A stretch of 64,000 bases of DNA from Erythrobacter sp. (lineage in GTDB: Bacteria; Pseudomonadota; Alphaproteobacteria; Sphingomonadales; Sphingomonadaceae), in NCBI GenBank assembly GCA_024642565.1, contig JAHEAV010000006.1, positions 16,425 through 80,424 on the forward strand, given 5' to 3'. A program made the translations under genes and the position numbers. The stretch's first letter is position 1; every line of letters begins with the position of its first letter. The notes beneath the pieces are model-generated. The model had not been told where the DNA came from. It made no database searches and worked only from the letters and a program-made list of their open reading frames with translations. This document shows positions 28,348-38,261 of this stretch, piece by piece.

Positions 28348-29691
28348 ATGAGCGAGACAGGATCGAGCGAAGCGATGGTTAGCGGCGGCTTGTGGGGCCC
28401 GATAAAGCCCTATCTTGAAAAGGAATCGCTGGCTGCTTTTTTCCTGGGCGTTTCTTCCGGCTTTCCGTTTGCATTGCTGGCCGCGACCCTGACCACCCGG
28501 CTGGCGCAGGACGGGATCGAGAAATCGACCGTAACCGCCTTCACACTTGCCTTTTTCGTCTACAATCTGAAGCCGTTATGGGCATGGATTGTCGATGGCG
28601 TCCGGCTTCCCGTAATCGGGGGGCTGGGCCAAAGAGTTTCGTGGATGATTGTGGCGGGCCTTCTAGTCATGGCCGCTACGGTGAATTTGGCTTTCGCCGA
28701 TCCGCAAGCGGATATTATCTGGACGGCGACTTCCGCGGTCATGCTGGGTATCGCAGGTGCCAGCTTTGATATCGTGATCGATGCCTATCGTATCGAGACC
28801 TTGAAACCCTATCAGCTTGGGACAGGTTCCGGGATGAGCCAGTATGGCTGGCGCATTGGTGCTGCTGGTGCGGGCGCTCTGGCTTTGGTTGTCGCGGCAC
28901 GCTGGGGTTGGACCGCGGGCTATTGTGTGTGTGCCATATTTGCGCTCCCCGCGATGATAACCGCCTTTATTCTGGGTGAACCACCAAGGCGCAAAGTTTC
29001 GGCCGCCAAGCGAAGCCTGCAAGAAATATGGGCCTCAATTGCGGGGCCCTTTGTCGAATTCTTCCAGCGCAGCGGGGCGCTGCTGGTCTTGTTGTTCATC
29101 CTTGTTCACAAGATTGGCGACACTCTGGCGAACCTGACATTCCGACTACTGTTCGACGATCTTGGTTTTACCAATGATGAAATCGCGATTTACGATGTGG
29201 GTGTGGGTTTCTGGGCTTTGATCATCGGTGTTTTCGTTGGCGGGGTGATTTATGCGAAACTCGGCCTCAAGCGATCAGTGCTGATCGCCCTTGTCCTGAT
29301 GTGCGTATCCAACCTCAGTTTCGCGGCGCTTGCCGCTGCTGGCCATTCAAAACTCGGTATGGCTGGCGCGATCGGGTTCGAGAATTTTGCAAGTGGCTAT
29401 GGCGGTGTCGTGGTTGTCGCCTATTTCTCGGCGCTGTGCGACTTGCGTTTTACCGCAGCCCAATATGCGCTGATCAGCGCCGGGGCCAGCGCGGTCGGGC
29501 GTTTTCTTACAGGAACCACGGCAGGAAGTCTGATCGAAACCTTTGGCTATGTGAATTTTTACCTGCTTACCACTGTGCTGGCCCTGCCGGGCATTGTTCT
29601 CTTCTGGTGGATGATGCGCAGCGGTCTGGTCGATGCAGCAATGGGTACCGCAGGCGAGGTGGGTGAGGGCGACGCGCGAAGCGATCCTTGA
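28348..29691 (+). CDS. AmpG-like MFS permease
   Basis: A 447-residue inner-membrane protein of about 12 hydrophobic segments, of the AmpG group of the major facilitator superfamily, which import anhydromuropeptides for cell-wall recycling. Family signs are [56 protein letters not shown] and [28 protein letters not shown] ten bases upstream supports the ATG at MSETGSS. The gene is divergent from the Rieske oxygenase gene and abuts the convergent folC gene with no spacer. Because AmpG-like proteins are diverse, transport of muropeptides is probable rather than certain. Confidence 0.82.
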   Translation: MSETGSSEAMVSGGLWGPIKPYLEKESLAAFFLGVSSGFPFALLAATLTTRLAQDGIEKSTVTAFTLAFFVYNLKPLWAWIVDGVRLPVIGGLGQRVSWMIVAGLLVMAATVNLAFADPQADIIWTATSAVMLGIAGASFDIVIDAYRIETLKPYQLGTGSGMSQYGWRIGAAGAGALALVVAARWGWTAGYCVCAIFALPAMITAFILGEPPRRKVSAAKRSLQEIWASIAGPFVEFFQRSGALLVLLFILVHKIGDTLANLTFRLLFDDLGFTNDEIAIYDVGVGFWALIIGVFVGGVIYAKLGLKRSVLIALVLMCVSNLSFAALAAAGHSKLGMAGAIGFENFASGYGGVVVVAYFSALCDLRFTAAQYALISAGASAVGRFLTGTTAGSLIETFGYVNFYLLTTVLALPGIVLFWWMMRSGLVDAAMGTAGEVGEGDARSDP

Positions 29692-30975
29692 TCAGTCTGG
29701 CAATTCCGCGTTGCGCCGAAGCACGTCGCCCGCAAGGTATAGGGATCCGGCGATCAGCACCGGAATCCCATCACGCGGTAACGCGGCAAGCGCGCTGGGG
29801 ACATCCCTGGCGGCCATCGCATTTTTACCAAATGCACTAGGGCTGTGATAGTCATGGTCCGGCACAGGCACGGCGGTTATGCTTTCTATTTCCGCTGCCA
29901 GCGGGGCAATGATTGCTTCCGGGTCCTTGTTTTCGAGCATTCCGATAATCAGGTGAAGGCGCTGCCCGGCAAAATGGCGGGCAAGCGCCTGCCCGGCATC
30001 GGGGTTGTGGCCGCCATCGAGCCAGATTTCCCGATTGCCAGATAGCGGACCGGGCGAAAGGCGCTGCAACCGGGCAGGCCATCGCGCGGCCTGAATACCT
30101 TGCGCCATTGCACTCGGCGATATGGCAATCTGATCCTGATGGCGGAGCATGGCCACGGCCAAGGCGGCATTGTCCGCTTGGTGTGCCCCGGGCATGGTGG
30201 GTAGGGGCAGGACAAGTTCGCCATGCTGGTCGGCATAGTGCATGTCAGCCCCGGCACGCATCTCCCAGTCCCGGCCGCGCATGGCCACTCGCGCGCCGGT
30301 AACTATTCCGGCACGTTCGATTTCCAATGATGCTTCCGGTGGATAAGCGAAGGTAACCAGCGGCACGCCGGCCTTGGCGATACCCGCTTTTTCGAAGGCG
30401 ATCCGCGCAATCGGCAGATCGGGGGTGCCTTCTTCTGGTGCCAAGAGGAATCGTTCATGGTCGATTCCCAGCGCGGCAATGCCGCATACAGCGGGACGAT
30501 CGATCACATTTGTCGCGTCAAACCTGCCGCCAAGGCCGACTTCGACCACGCAAGCATCCGCCGGATGCCTCGCGAAGGCGAGAAAAGTGGCGGCGATAGT
30601 AACTTCGAAAAAGCTGGGTGCGAGATCGTCTGCCTGGTCGAGCACTTCAGCCAGAAGTTCTGCGAGTTCGGTATCTTTGATCAACCGTCCTGCAATGCGA
30701 ATCCGCTCATTGTAGCGCACCAGATGCGGGCTGGTGGCCACGTGCACTGTCTTTCCGCCAGCCTCCAACATCGCGCGCAGGAAGGCGCAGGTGGAGCCTT
30801 TGCCATTGGTACCCGCAACGTGGAACACGGGCGGCAATTGGTCCTGAGGGTTCCCCAATCGATCCAGCAGAATCCGAATCGTTTCCAAACCCAGCCTTCC
30901 CTGAGGCAGGGATAATTGTGCCAATCGGTCGAGTTGCGACTGGACTGCCGGATTGTCGGACTTGGCGCCGTCCAT
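29692..30975 (-). CDS. folC: Bifunctional folylpolyglutamate synthase/dihydrofolate synthase
   Basis: FolC adds glutamate to dihydropteroate and extends folate polyglutamate tails. The 427-residue protein has the Mur-ligase-like P-loop HVAGTNGKGSTCAFL, followed by SPHLVRYNERIRI, VVEVGLGGRFDATN, and the C-terminal IWLDGGHNPDAGQALARHF. The start ATG gives MDGAKSDNPAV. It is the last gene of the trp-accD run, nine bases after accD, an arrangement common in proteobacteria. Its stop codon touches the stop of the convergent transporter gene. Confidence 0.95.
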   Translation of the reverse strand: MDGAKSDNPAVQSQLDRLAQLSLPQGRLGLETIRILLDRLGNPQDQLPPVFHVAGTNGKGSTCAFLRAMLEAGGKTVHVATSPHLVRYNERIRIAGRLIKDTELAELLAEVLDQADDLAPSFFEVTIAATFLAFARHPADACVVEVGLGGRFDATNVIDRPAVCGIAALGIDHERFLLAPEEGTPDLPIARIAFEKAGIAKAGVPLVTFAYPPEASLEIERAGIVTGARVAMRGRDWEMRAGADMHYADQHGELVLPLPTMPGAHQADNAALAVAMLRHQDQIAISPSAMAQGIQAARWPARLQRLSPGPLSGNREIWLDGGHNPDAGQALARHFAGQRLHLIIGMLENKDPEAIIAPLAAEIESITAVPVPDHDYHSPSAFGKNAMAARDVPSALAALPRDGIPVLIAGSLYLAGDVLRRNAELPD

Positions 30976-30984
30976 CGGCCAGGA

Positions 30985-31833
30985 TTAGGCCGCTTGTGCC
31001 GGTTGCAGATATTCGAGCAAGGTCGCCAATGTCTCTCGCAAATCCTTGCGGTGGATGACCATGTCGACCATGCCGTGCCTGTGCAGATATTCCGCCCGCT
31101 GGAAGCCTTCCGGCAGGCTTTCGCGGATCGTGTCCTGAATAACTCTCTGACCAGCAAAGCCGATCAACGCGCCGGGTTCGGCAATATGGACATCGCCCAG
31201 CATGGCATAGCTTGCGGTCACGCCGCCGGTCGTCGGATCGGTGAGGACAACGATGTAAGGCAGGCCTGCCTCTTTCAGGCGGCGGGTCATGACAGTGGCT
31301 TTGGGCATCTGCATCAGACTGAGGATGCCTTCTTGCATCCGTGCACCGCCCGCAGCGGTAACGACGATATAGGCGCAGTTGCGCTGCAGCGCGCGTTCCG
31401 CACCAGCGCAAAACGCCGTGCCGACCGCCATGCCCATCGATCCGCCCATAAAGTGAAAATCCTGAACGCCCACAACCGCAGGCAGGTTTTCGATCGTCCC
31501 CGAGCCAACGCTGAAGGCATCCTTATGCGGATTGGCAGCTCGCGCGGCTTTTAGCCGGTCTGTATATTTCTTCGAATCGCGGAATTTAAGCGGATCTTCG
31601 CGCACCTCGGGTTGAGGGAGCAGTTCAAAACCATCATCGAGCAGTAGTGCAAGCCGCCGGTCTGCACTGATCCGGCCATGATGTTCACAGCGCGGGCATA
31701 CGCTCCAATTATCTTCATATTCCTGGGCGAACAGCATCTCCTGGCACTTGGGGCACTTGACCCAAAGATTGTCAGGCGTTTCACGCTTGCTGCCAAAGGG
31801 GAGCGAATTGCGGACACGGGTAAGCCAGTTCAT
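30985..31833 (-). CDS. accD: Acetyl-CoA carboxylase carboxyltransferase subunit beta
   Basis: AccD, with AccA, transfers the carboxyl group from biotin to acetyl-CoA, giving malonyl-CoA for fatty acid synthesis. The 282-residue protein has the N-terminal zinc ribbon (Cys27, Cys30, Cys46, Cys49) and the crotonase-like core with [50 protein letters not shown] and [17 protein letters not shown] precedes the ATG. It lies four bases after trpA and nine before folC on the same strand, so it is expected to be co-transcribed with them. accA is not in the window. Confidence 0.97.
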   Translation of the reverse strand: MNWLTRVRNSLPFGSKRETPDNLWVKCPKCQEMLFAQEYEDNWSVCPRCEHHGRISADRRLALLLDDGFELLPQPEVREDPLKFRDSKKYTDRLKAARAANPHKDAFSVGSGTIENLPAVVGVQDFHFMGGSMGMAVGTAFCAGAERALQRNCAYIVVTAAGGARMQEGILSLMQMPKATVMTRRLKEAGLPYIVVLTDPTTGGVTASYAMLGDVHIAEPGALIGFAGQRVIQDTIRESLPEGFQRAEYLHRHGMVDMVIHRKDLRETLATLLEYLQPAQAA

Positions 31834-31837
31834 AGTT

Positions 31838-32617
31838 CTATCCTTGGCGCGCGTTGTGAACGGCCTGAGCCAGCGCGGAGGTGAATTTTCTTAGCGCAGC
31901 CGGTGCCGCCGCGCCATGCTGTGCAACAAGTTCTACCAGAGCCGATCCCACTACCACGCCGTCCGCCACCTTGGCGATGGCAGCGGCCTGTTCCGGGGTG
32001 CGAACGCCGAAGCCGACTGCAACCGGCAAATCGGTGGCAGCTTTGAGCTTCGCCACGGCATCCTCGATGGAGGTTTGCGCCGCCTGCTGCTTGCCGGTGA
32101 TCCCGGCGACCGAGACGTAATAGAGAAACCCGCCCGACCCTTCGAGCACTTTTGGTAAACGCTTCGCATCGGTGGTGGGCGTCGCAAGGCGGATCGGGGA
32201 AATCCCCTTGGCGCGCAGAGCGGGGCCAAGCGCGGCGTCCTCCTCAGGCGGAATATCGACACAGATCACTCCGTCGACGCCCGCCGCCTCGCACTGGTCC
32301 GCGAACCACTGCGGCCCGCGCCGGACCATTGGATTGGCATAGCCCATCAGCACCAGCGGCGTGTTCGGGTGGCGCGCGCGGAAAGCGGCAGCCATCGCAA
32401 AAATATCAGCGGTGGTCGTGCCTTTGGCGAGCGAGCGGAGATTGGCCTCCTGAATCGCGGGGCCGTCGGCCATCGGATCGGTGAAGGGCATCCCCAGCTC
32501 GATCACATCCGCGCCGCCCTCGACCAGCGCGTCAAGATTGGCTGCAGTATCGCCGTCGCCTGCGGTGATGAAGCAGACGAGGGCAGGGGTTGAGAAGGCG
32601 GAGGAGATGCGGGTCAT
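31838..32617 (-). CDS. trpA: Tryptophan synthase alpha chain
   Basis: TrpA cleaves indole-3-glycerol phosphate and channels indole to TrpB. The 259-residue TIM barrel has catalytic Glu40 and Asp51 in the block [19 protein letters not shown], and later [12 protein letters not shown] and [10 protein letters not shown] at the phosphate-binding end. I set the start at MTRISSAF, which matches the family. That ATG overlaps the stop of a 61-residue membrane-protein gene by four bases, so trpB and trpA are not directly adjacent as in many relatives. Confidence 0.96.
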   Translation of the reverse strand: MTRISSAFSTPALVCFITAGDGDTAANLDALVEGGADVIELGMPFTDPMADGPAIQEANLRSLAKGTTTADIFAMAAAFRARHPNTPLVLMGYANPMVRRGPQWFADQCEAAGVDGVICVDIPPEEDAALGPALRAKGISPIRLATPTTDAKRLPKVLEGSGGFLYYVSVAGITGKQQAAQTSIEDAVAKLKAATDLPVAVGFGVRTPEQAAAIAKVADGVVVGSALVELVAQHGAAAPAALRKFTSALAQAVHNARQG

Positions 32618-32799
32618 TCGGCGTGCCTCCAGGCTCCGGCTCCAATTCCTATTACCGCGGCTATGCCAAGCGCCCACGGCGCAAGCGCGGAGGCAGCAAT
32701 TTTTTGTCCCATGGACACGAAACCCAGAGCCGACAGGATGAAGCCAATCGGCAAGCCGATCATGAAGAAGACCAGGAGGCGGGCAGGCGAAAAGTTCAC
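32614..32799 (-). CDS. Small two-helix membrane protein between trpB and trpA
   Basis: A 61-residue frame begins with a GTG that overlaps the trpB stop (GTGA) and ends in a TGA overlapping the trpA start (ATGA). The product has two hydrophobic stretches (about residues 7-28, [20 protein letters not shown], and 36-54, with [17 protein letters not shown]) and short polar ends, so it looks like a membrane hairpin. The exact four-base overlaps on both sides indicate translational coupling, which supports a real gene. I do not recognise a family. A membrane link for tryptophan synthase would be speculation. Confidence 0.66.
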   Translation of the reverse strand: MNFSPARLLVFFMIGLPIGFILSALGFVSMGQKIAASALAPWALGIAAVIGIGAGAWRHAE

Positions 32800-34010
32800 A
32801 TCTCCACTCCCAGCTTCTCCGCCACGGTGAAGATATCCTTGTCGCCGCGTCCGCACAAATTGGCGAGGATGATCGCGTCGTCGGGCATCGTCTTTGCGAT
32901 CTTCGCTACAGCCGCGATGGCGTGGCTCGGTTCGAGCGCGGGGATGATGCCTTCGGTGCGGCACAGCAGTTGGAACGCATCAAGCGCTTCGTCATCGGTA
33001 ACGGCGGTGTATTCAACGCGGCCCATGTCTTTCAGCCAGGCGTGTTCGGGACCAATGCCGGGATAATCGAGACCTGCAGAAATCGAATGACCTTCGGTGA
33101 TCTGGCCGTCCTCATCCTGTAGCAGGTAGGTCTTGTTGCCGTGAAGCACGCCGGGGAAACCGCCAAGCAGGCTCGCGGCGTGCTGGTCCCCATCAAGCCC
33201 GTAGCCCGCCGCTTCGACGCCGAGCATCTTTACGTCCGGATCGTCGAGGAACGGGTGGAACAGGCCCAGCGCATTCGATCCACCGCCGATTGCCGCCACC
33301 AGAACATCGGGCAGACGGCCCGTCCGGCTCAGCATTTGCGCGCGAGCTTCCTTGCCGATCACGCTCTGGAAATCGCGCACCAGTTCCGGATAGGGATGCG
33401 GTCCGGCGGCGGTGCCGATGATGTAAAACGTGTCATGGACATTCGCGACCCAGTCGCGCAGCCCTTCGTTCATCGCATCTTTCAGCGTCGCCGCGCCGCT
33501 GGTGACGGGCACCACTTCCGCGCCAAGCAGCTTCATGCGGAACACGTTTGGCGCCTGCCGCGCAACGTCAGTCGCGCCCATGTAGATCACACATGGCAGG
33601 CCGAAGCGTGCGCAGACGGTGGCGGTGGCGACGCCGTGCTGGCCCGCGCCGGTTTCCGCGATGATCCGCGTTTTGCCCATGCGCATGGCGAGCAGGATTT
33701 GCCCGATGCAATTGTTGATTTTGTGCGCGCCGGTGTGGTTGAGCTCGTCCCGCTTGAACCATACTTGCGCCCCGCCAAGAGCTTCTGTCAGCCGCTCCGC
33801 AAAATAAAGCGGGCTGGGGCGGCCGACGTAATGTTCCAGCAAGTCATCAAATTGCGCCTTAAAGGCTGGATCGGCCTGGGCGGCGCGATATTCCCGCTCC
33901 AGATCGAGCACAAGCGGCATCAGCGTTTCAGCGACATAGCGGCCGCCGTAATCGCCAAAATGCCCATTTTCATCAGGCATCGTGCGGAAGGAGTTTTTCA
34001 TTTGCGTCAT
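32796..34010 (-). CDS. trpB: Tryptophan synthase beta chain
   Basis: TrpB is the PLP enzyme that joins indole and serine to make tryptophan. The 404-residue product contains [28 protein letters not shown], the PLP-binding Lys97 in [26 protein letters not shown], and the phosphate-binding glycine loop [10 protein letters not shown]. It sits seven bases after trpF. Its stop overlaps the small membrane-protein gene that precedes trpA. The start MTQMKNSF is used; MKNSF three codons on is an alternative. Confidence 0.97.
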   Translation of the reverse strand: MTQMKNSFRTMPDENGHFGDYGGRYVAETLMPLVLDLEREYRAAQADPAFKAQFDDLLEHYVGRPSPLYFAERLTEALGGAQVWFKRDELNHTGAHKINNCIGQILLAMRMGKTRIIAETGAGQHGVATATVCARFGLPCVIYMGATDVARQAPNVFRMKLLGAEVVPVTSGAATLKDAMNEGLRDWVANVHDTFYIIGTAAGPHPYPELVRDFQSVIGKEARAQMLSRTGRLPDVLVAAIGGGSNALGLFHPFLDDPDVKMLGVEAAGYGLDGDQHAASLLGGFPGVLHGNKTYLLQDEDGQITEGHSISAGLDYPGIGPEHAWLKDMGRVEYTAVTDDEALDAFQLLCRTEGIIPALEPSHAIAAVAKIAKTMPDDAIILANLCGRGDKDIFTVAEKLGVEM

Positions 34011-34017
34011 TTCTGGC

Positions 34018-34659
34018 TCACAAGTTCCGGGTCGCCTTGCAGAAGGCAGCGATCTTGTCCACGTCCTTCATTCCCGGCGCGCTTTCCACGCCGGAAGATG
34101 TATCGACCAAAGTCGTACCGGTAGCGCGGATTGCTTGCGCCACGTTCCCGGGCGTAAGGCCGCCTGCCAGACCCCACGGTGTCTCACCGCGATAAGCACT
34201 CATCAGGGACCAATCGAAGGTCAGACCCATGCCGCCGGGCAGGGCAGAACCTTTTGGTGTCTTGGCATCGAACAGGAGAAAGTCGGCAGCGCTGCGATAA
34301 TCATGGGCGCGTGCCATGTCGCTTGGTGCGGCAATCGAAAGAACCTTCCACACTGGCAAGTTGAACCGGGCTTTCACCTGCGCTGCACGTTCGGGTGTTT
34401 CGCTGCCATGCAACTGGATGACATCGAGTTTGCCCGCAGCAATCGCATCGGTCAGGAACTGGTCGTCCGCATCAACGAAAACCCCAACCCTTGTGATGCT
34501 GTTTCCTGCACGCGCCGCCAAATCTGCGGCAACGCCAGCGGACACATGGCGGGGGCTGGGCGGATAGAAATTGAAGCCGACAAATTCGGCGCGACCCGCA
34601 ATTGCCGCATCAAGCGTTTCCGAGGTGGAAATACCGCAGATCTTTACTTTTACGGACAT
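34018..34659 (-). CDS. trpF: Phosphoribosylanthranilate isomerase
   Basis: TrpF converts phosphoribosylanthranilate to CdRP in tryptophan synthesis. The 213-residue protein begins KVKICGIST, with the general base Cys8, and has [32 protein letters not shown], the catalytic acid Asp in [17 protein letters not shown] and the C-terminal AGGLTPGNV and [12 protein letters not shown] phosphate-binding loops. Length and motifs are typical. It is followed by trpB after seven bases and preceded by pyrF with a 53-base gap, within one minus-strand run. Confidence 0.96.
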   Translation of the reverse strand: MSVKVKICGISTSETLDAAIAGRAEFVGFNFYPPSPRHVSAGVAADLAARAGNSITRVGVFVDADDQFLTDAIAAGKLDVIQLHGSETPERAAQVKARFNLPVWKVLSIAAPSDMARAHDYRSAADFLLFDAKTPKGSALPGGMGLTFDWSLMSAYRGETPWGLAGGLTPGNVAQAIRATGTTLVDTSSGVESAPGMKDVDKIAAFCKATRNL

Positions 34660-34712
34660 TGGATCAGCCGTTCCGGACCAGCCGGGTCAAAGTGCCGTGG
34701 GGGTCAGCCATG

Positions 34713-35387
34713 TTACAAAGTCGCTTCGATTGCCCGAGCTGCTGCAACAGGATCTTCGGCTCTGGATATCGGGCGTCCTATAACCAGCACGCTGGCGCCA
34801 TCATCGCGGGCCTTGCGCGGAGTTACGACCCGCTTCTGGTCACCAACCGCGCTGCCCGCCGGGCGGAGGCCGGGGACAACAAAGAAGCCGTCTTTCCACT
34901 GTTTGTGGACGGCGCCCACTTCCTGGCCCGAACAGACAATTCCGTCGAGACCGGCCTTATTGGCCAGCTCCGCCAAACGCATCACTTGATCATGGGCGCT
35001 GCCTGCAACCCCGGTGCGGGCAAGGTCGATTTCGTCAAGGCTGGTCAGCATGGTCACAGCCACAACCTTGGTTCCGGCTGCAGCGGCAGCCTTGGCATCT
35101 TCCATCATGTATCGGCCGCCCGTTGCATGAACCGTGACGATGGCGGGTTCGGATAGATGTATGGCCTGCATGGCTGCGGCCACGGTATTGGGAATGTCGT
35201 GCAGCTTGAGATCAAGAAAGATCGGCAGTCCAACCTGGGCAATTTCGTGCACGCCATGATGACCATGGGCGCAAAAGAATTCGAGCCCCAGCTTGATGCC
35301 GCCGACATGGGCTTTGACCTTCGTCGCCATAGCTTTGGCCGCATCGAGCTGCGGCAAATCCAGCGCGAGATAAACCGGATTGCTCAT
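34713..35387 (-). CDS. pyrF: Orotidine 5'-phosphate decarboxylase
   Basis: PyrF makes UMP from OMP, the last step of pyrimidine synthesis. The 224-residue TIM barrel has the active-site tetrad region FLDLKLHDIPNTV (Asp59, Lys61, Asp64), IKLGLEFF, VTVHATGG and the phosphate-binding end VVPGLRP and VIGRPI. Its ATG overlaps the last base of the lapA-domain gene stop, so the two are coupled. Placement of pyrF upstream of trpF is usual in alphaproteobacteria. Confidence 0.96.
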   Translation of the reverse strand: MSNPVYLALDLPQLDAAKAMATKVKAHVGGIKLGLEFFCAHGHHGVHEIAQVGLPIFLDLKLHDIPNTVAAAMQAIHLSEPAIVTVHATGGRYMMEDAKAAAAAGTKVVAVTMLTSLDEIDLARTGVAGSAHDQVMRLAELANKAGLDGIVCSGQEVGAVHKQWKDGFFVVPGLRPAGSAVGDQKRVVTPRKARDDGASVLVIGRPISRAEDPVAAARAIEATL

Positions 35388-35713
35388 CAGATATCGGCCG
35401 ATGTGTCGCTAGAGGTTAGCCCGGAAGATTCGCTCGATTGTCCAGCCGCCGGCATCGCAGGGGTGACTTGCTGGCTGCGCGCCGCGCCTTCAAGAGCATT
35501 GATCCGGCGCTTGAGCCGCCATTTGACACCGCGATGCAGCAGCCAGGTTGGTACCAGACCAAGCAGAAAAGATACGATCACCAACGCGGGCACTTTTGTT
35601 TCGAGAACCATATTGTTCCAGATCTTCACTTCGACCGGGGACCAGTTGAAGAAAGAGAAGGCCAGCAATCCAATCAGCAGGATGACCCATAATACGGTGC
35701 GGATGATCTGCAT
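35387..35713 (-). CDS. LapA-domain (DUF1049) membrane protein
   Basis: A 108-residue inner-membrane protein with two hydrophobic segments (residues 4-24, about 40-62) linked by NWSPVEVKIWNN, then a basic stretch (HRGVKWRLKRRINALEG) and a Ser-rich tail. This is the LapA/YciS pattern; in E. coli LapA works with LapB in LPS assembly control. No lapB gene is adjacent, so a direct link to LPS is inference. It is the first gene of the run leading into pyrF and the trp genes, with a one-base overlap to pyrF and a 155-base gap to purB. Confidence 0.82.
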   Translation of the reverse strand: MQIIRTVLWVILLIGLLAFSFFNWSPVEVKIWNNMVLETKVPALVIVSFLLGLVPTWLLHRGVKWRLKRRINALEGAARSQQVTPAMPAAGQSSESSGLTSSDTSADI

Positions 35714-35868
35714 GGTTCCGATTATTCCCCTCGATACGCCTTCACTTTGCGATGCTACGAGCGAATCCCGGCAAAGGGAAGGGGATGGTTTCCTTGTAAT
35801 TGTTGATCAGGAAAAGGCGATGCCCCGCAAATTTCCAAAGGCGTCTGTAACCAAGCGGCTCGCGGGGT

Positions 35869-37182
35869 TCAGTCTCCAAACACGCGTGCGAAAATCGTAT
35901 CGACCTGCTTGAAGTGATAATCGAGGTCAAACTTGTCTTCCAATTCCGCATTTGACAGCGCGGCGGTAACTTCCGGATCGGCTTTGAGCAGATCGAGCAA
36001 TGATTTTGCTCCGTCCGATTCCCAAACCTGCATCGCATTGCGTTGGACCAGACGGTAGGCGTCTTCGCGGCTGACACCGGCTTGTGTGAGGGCCAGCATC
36101 ACGCGCTGCGAATGGACAAGGCCGCCCATCCGGTCGAGGTTCTTCTGCATCCGATGGGGATAGACCAACAGTTTGTCGATTACGCCGGTCAACCGCCCGA
36201 GCGCGAAGTCCAGCGTGATGGTTGCATCCGGACCAATGAAACGTTCGACAGAGGAATGCGATATATCCCGTTCATGCCACAGCGCGACATTCTCCATCGC
36301 GGGCAGCGCGTAGGAGCGGATCATGCGTGCCTGGCCAGTAAGGTTCTCGGTCAGAATCGGGTTGCGCTTGTGCGGCATGGCGCTGGAACCCTTTTGACCG
36401 GGGCTGAAATATTCCTCTGCCTCCAGAACCTCCGTGCGCTGCAAGTGCCGCACTTCGATGGCCACGCGCTCGATACAACTGGCAATAACGCCAAGAGTCG
36501 CGAAGAACATTGCATGCCGGTCCCGCGGGATGACTTGCGTGCTGATTGGTTCAACCGATAAGCCGAGACGCTCGGCGACATGCTGCTCCACGCGGGGGTC
36601 GATATTGGCAAAGGTGCCGACCGCGCCCGAAATCGCACAGGTGGCGATTTCTTCGCGGGCCGAAACCAGCCGTTTGCGGCATCGGGCGAATTCAGCATAG
36701 GCTTGCGCCAACTTGAGGCCGAAGGTCACCGGTTCGGCATGGATTCCGTGGCTGCGCCCGATAGTGGGGGTATATTTGTGTTCTTCTGCGCGCCGTTTGA
36801 TCGCGGCTAGCAGAAGGTCCAGATCTTCGAGCAGAATATCGGCCGAACGCGCCAGTTGCACGGCCAGAGTCGTATCGAGCACGTCTGAACTCGTCATGCC
36901 CTGATGCATGAAGCGCGCTTCATCGCCGACCTGTTCAGCGACCCATGTAAGGAACGCGATCACATCATGCTTGGTCACCGCTTCGATTTCGTCAATTGCG
37001 GCAACGTCAATCACGGGATTGGTGGCCCACCAGTCCCACAAGGCCTTCGCTGCACTTTGCGGAACCACACCCAGTTCGCCCAGCTTTTCTGTCGCATGTG
37101 CCTCAATCTCGAACCAGATGCGGTAACGCGCTTCCGGTTCCCACAGGGCTGACATTGCAGGGCGGGCATAACGGGGGACCAT
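35869..37182 (-). CDS. purB: Adenylosuccinate lyase
   Basis: PurB acts twice in purine synthesis, splitting SAICAR and adenylosuccinate to release fumarate. The 437-residue protein starts MVPRYARPAMSALW, has TSSDVLDTTLAVQL, the GRSHGIHAEPVTFG catalytic His block, and the superfamily signature GSSAMPHKRNP with the flexible catalytic loop. The start at MVPRY is preceded by CGGAG at seven bases; a TTG seven codons upstream is less likely. No other pur gene is adjacent. The 284-base gap upstream to radC holds no gene that I can support. Confidence 0.96.
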   Translation of the reverse strand: MVPRYARPAMSALWEPEARYRIWFEIEAHATEKLGELGVVPQSAAKALWDWWATNPVIDVAAIDEIEAVTKHDVIAFLTWVAEQVGDEARFMHQGMTSSDVLDTTLAVQLARSADILLEDLDLLLAAIKRRAEEHKYTPTIGRSHGIHAEPVTFGLKLAQAYAEFARCRKRLVSAREEIATCAISGAVGTFANIDPRVEQHVAERLGLSVEPISTQVIPRDRHAMFFATLGVIASCIERVAIEVRHLQRTEVLEAEEYFSPGQKGSSAMPHKRNPILTENLTGQARMIRSYALPAMENVALWHERDISHSSVERFIGPDATITLDFALGRLTGVIDKLLVYPHRMQKNLDRMGGLVHSQRVMLALTQAGVSREDAYRLVQRNAMQVWESDGAKSLLDLLKADPEVTAALSNAELEDKFDLDYHFKQVDTIFARVFGD

Positions 37183-37466
37183 GTTCGACTCCGATTGGGA
37201 CAAGGCAATATTTGGCAGCGGCTAGGGCGCGTGAGGCGCGAAGGCAAGCCCGGTGGCTGTTGCCAGTGGCTCAAACATACGCCGGTTGTGATTCCAGTGC
37301 GCGTTTTGGGTTGTATCACCCCATTCCAAACGAAAGTGGGTAACGGCGCCATCCGATATGCCCAATATTTGTCGATCCCGAAACAGCATGGCATCAGGCA
37401 GACCGCATCGCTCAGAGGTATTATCCTTACTGCTGAGTCGTTTAGTGCGGCGGCTATCCGTGAGGC

Positions 37467-38210
37467 TTAAATCAAGCCTTTCGCTTTCAGGCTGACATGT
37501 CCCTGGCTACCGATGATAATGTGGTCGTGGACCACAATCCCGAGAAGCCGACCGGCTTCGGCTATGCGGGCCGTAATCTGGATATCGGCGCGGCTGGGTT
37601 CGGGATTTCCGCTCGGGTGATTGTGGACAAGGATTAGTGCCGTGGCGCCGATATCAAGCGCCTGACGGATAATTTCGCGCGGGTGGATTGCGGCTTCATC
37701 AATCGAACCGTCCCCGACATGTTGGTCCAGCACCAGCCGATTTTGCGTGTTGAGATAGAGAACGCGCACCCGTTCCACCGTCAGATGCGCCATGTCGATA
37801 GTGAGATAGTCCAGCAGGGCCTGCCAGCTACCGAGAATCGGCTTTTGCTGAACTTCAATTCGGGCCATCCGCCGGGCTGCGAGGGCGACGCTCTTGAGGG
37901 CAGCGGCGCTGGTTTCGCCCACCCCTTTGACCGATTGCAAAGCCTTGGCATCGGCATTGAGCACGCCCGCCAGCGAACCGAAGCGCGCAATCAGCGCCTT
38001 GGCAACGGGTTTGGTATCGCCCTGCTTGATCGCGGCGAAAAGGAGGTATTCGAGCACCTCATAGTCTGCCAGCGCCTCCGCTCCGCCACCTAGAAGGCGC
38101 GCGCGCAAACGCCCACGGTGGCCTGAACCAGCAGCTATCGCGTCGCGGTCGGCTGCCAATTCATCGCGTTTTTCTTCAGGCTGGGGCAATCTTTTCCTCG
38201 GCAAAGGCAT
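37467..38210 (-). CDS. radC: RadC family JAB/MPN-domain protein
   Basis: A 247-residue member of the RadC/YicR family. It has an N-terminal helix-hairpin-helix region (ALQSVKGVGETSAAAL) and a C-terminal MPN/JAMM domain with metal-binding HNHPSGNPEPSRAD, the usual family signature. The old link to DNA repair is not supported by later work, and the function is unsettled. I set the start at MPLPRKRLP; the frame continues 211 codons upstream through a stretch antisense to ydbH without family similarity. It is transcribed divergently from ydbH with a 51-base gap. Confidence 0.9.
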   Translation of the reverse strand: MPLPRKRLPQPEEKRDELAADRDAIAAGSGHRGRLRARLLGGGAEALADYEVLEYLLFAAIKQGDTKPVAKALIARFGSLAGVLNADAKALQSVKGVGETSAAALKSVALAARRMARIEVQQKPILGSWQALLDYLTIDMAHLTVERVRVLYLNTQNRLVLDQHVGDGSIDEAAIHPREIIRQALDIGATALILVHNHPSGNPEPSRADIQITARIAEAGRLLGIVVHDHIIIGSQGHVSLKAKGLI

Positions 38211-38261
38211 TGATCTTGCTGCATTGCCTTTGAAGGATGAAGCGCGCAAGTGTGAGGGTGC

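Noticed and set aside
33141-34124. A 327-codon plus-strand frame opposite trpB and the end of trpF
   Set aside because: It is antisense to two well-supported enzymes and has no ribosome site.
37183-37466. A possible small gene in the 284-base gap between radC and purB
   Set aside because: The short frames present have no ribosome site, no motif and irregular composition; I see nothing I can support there.
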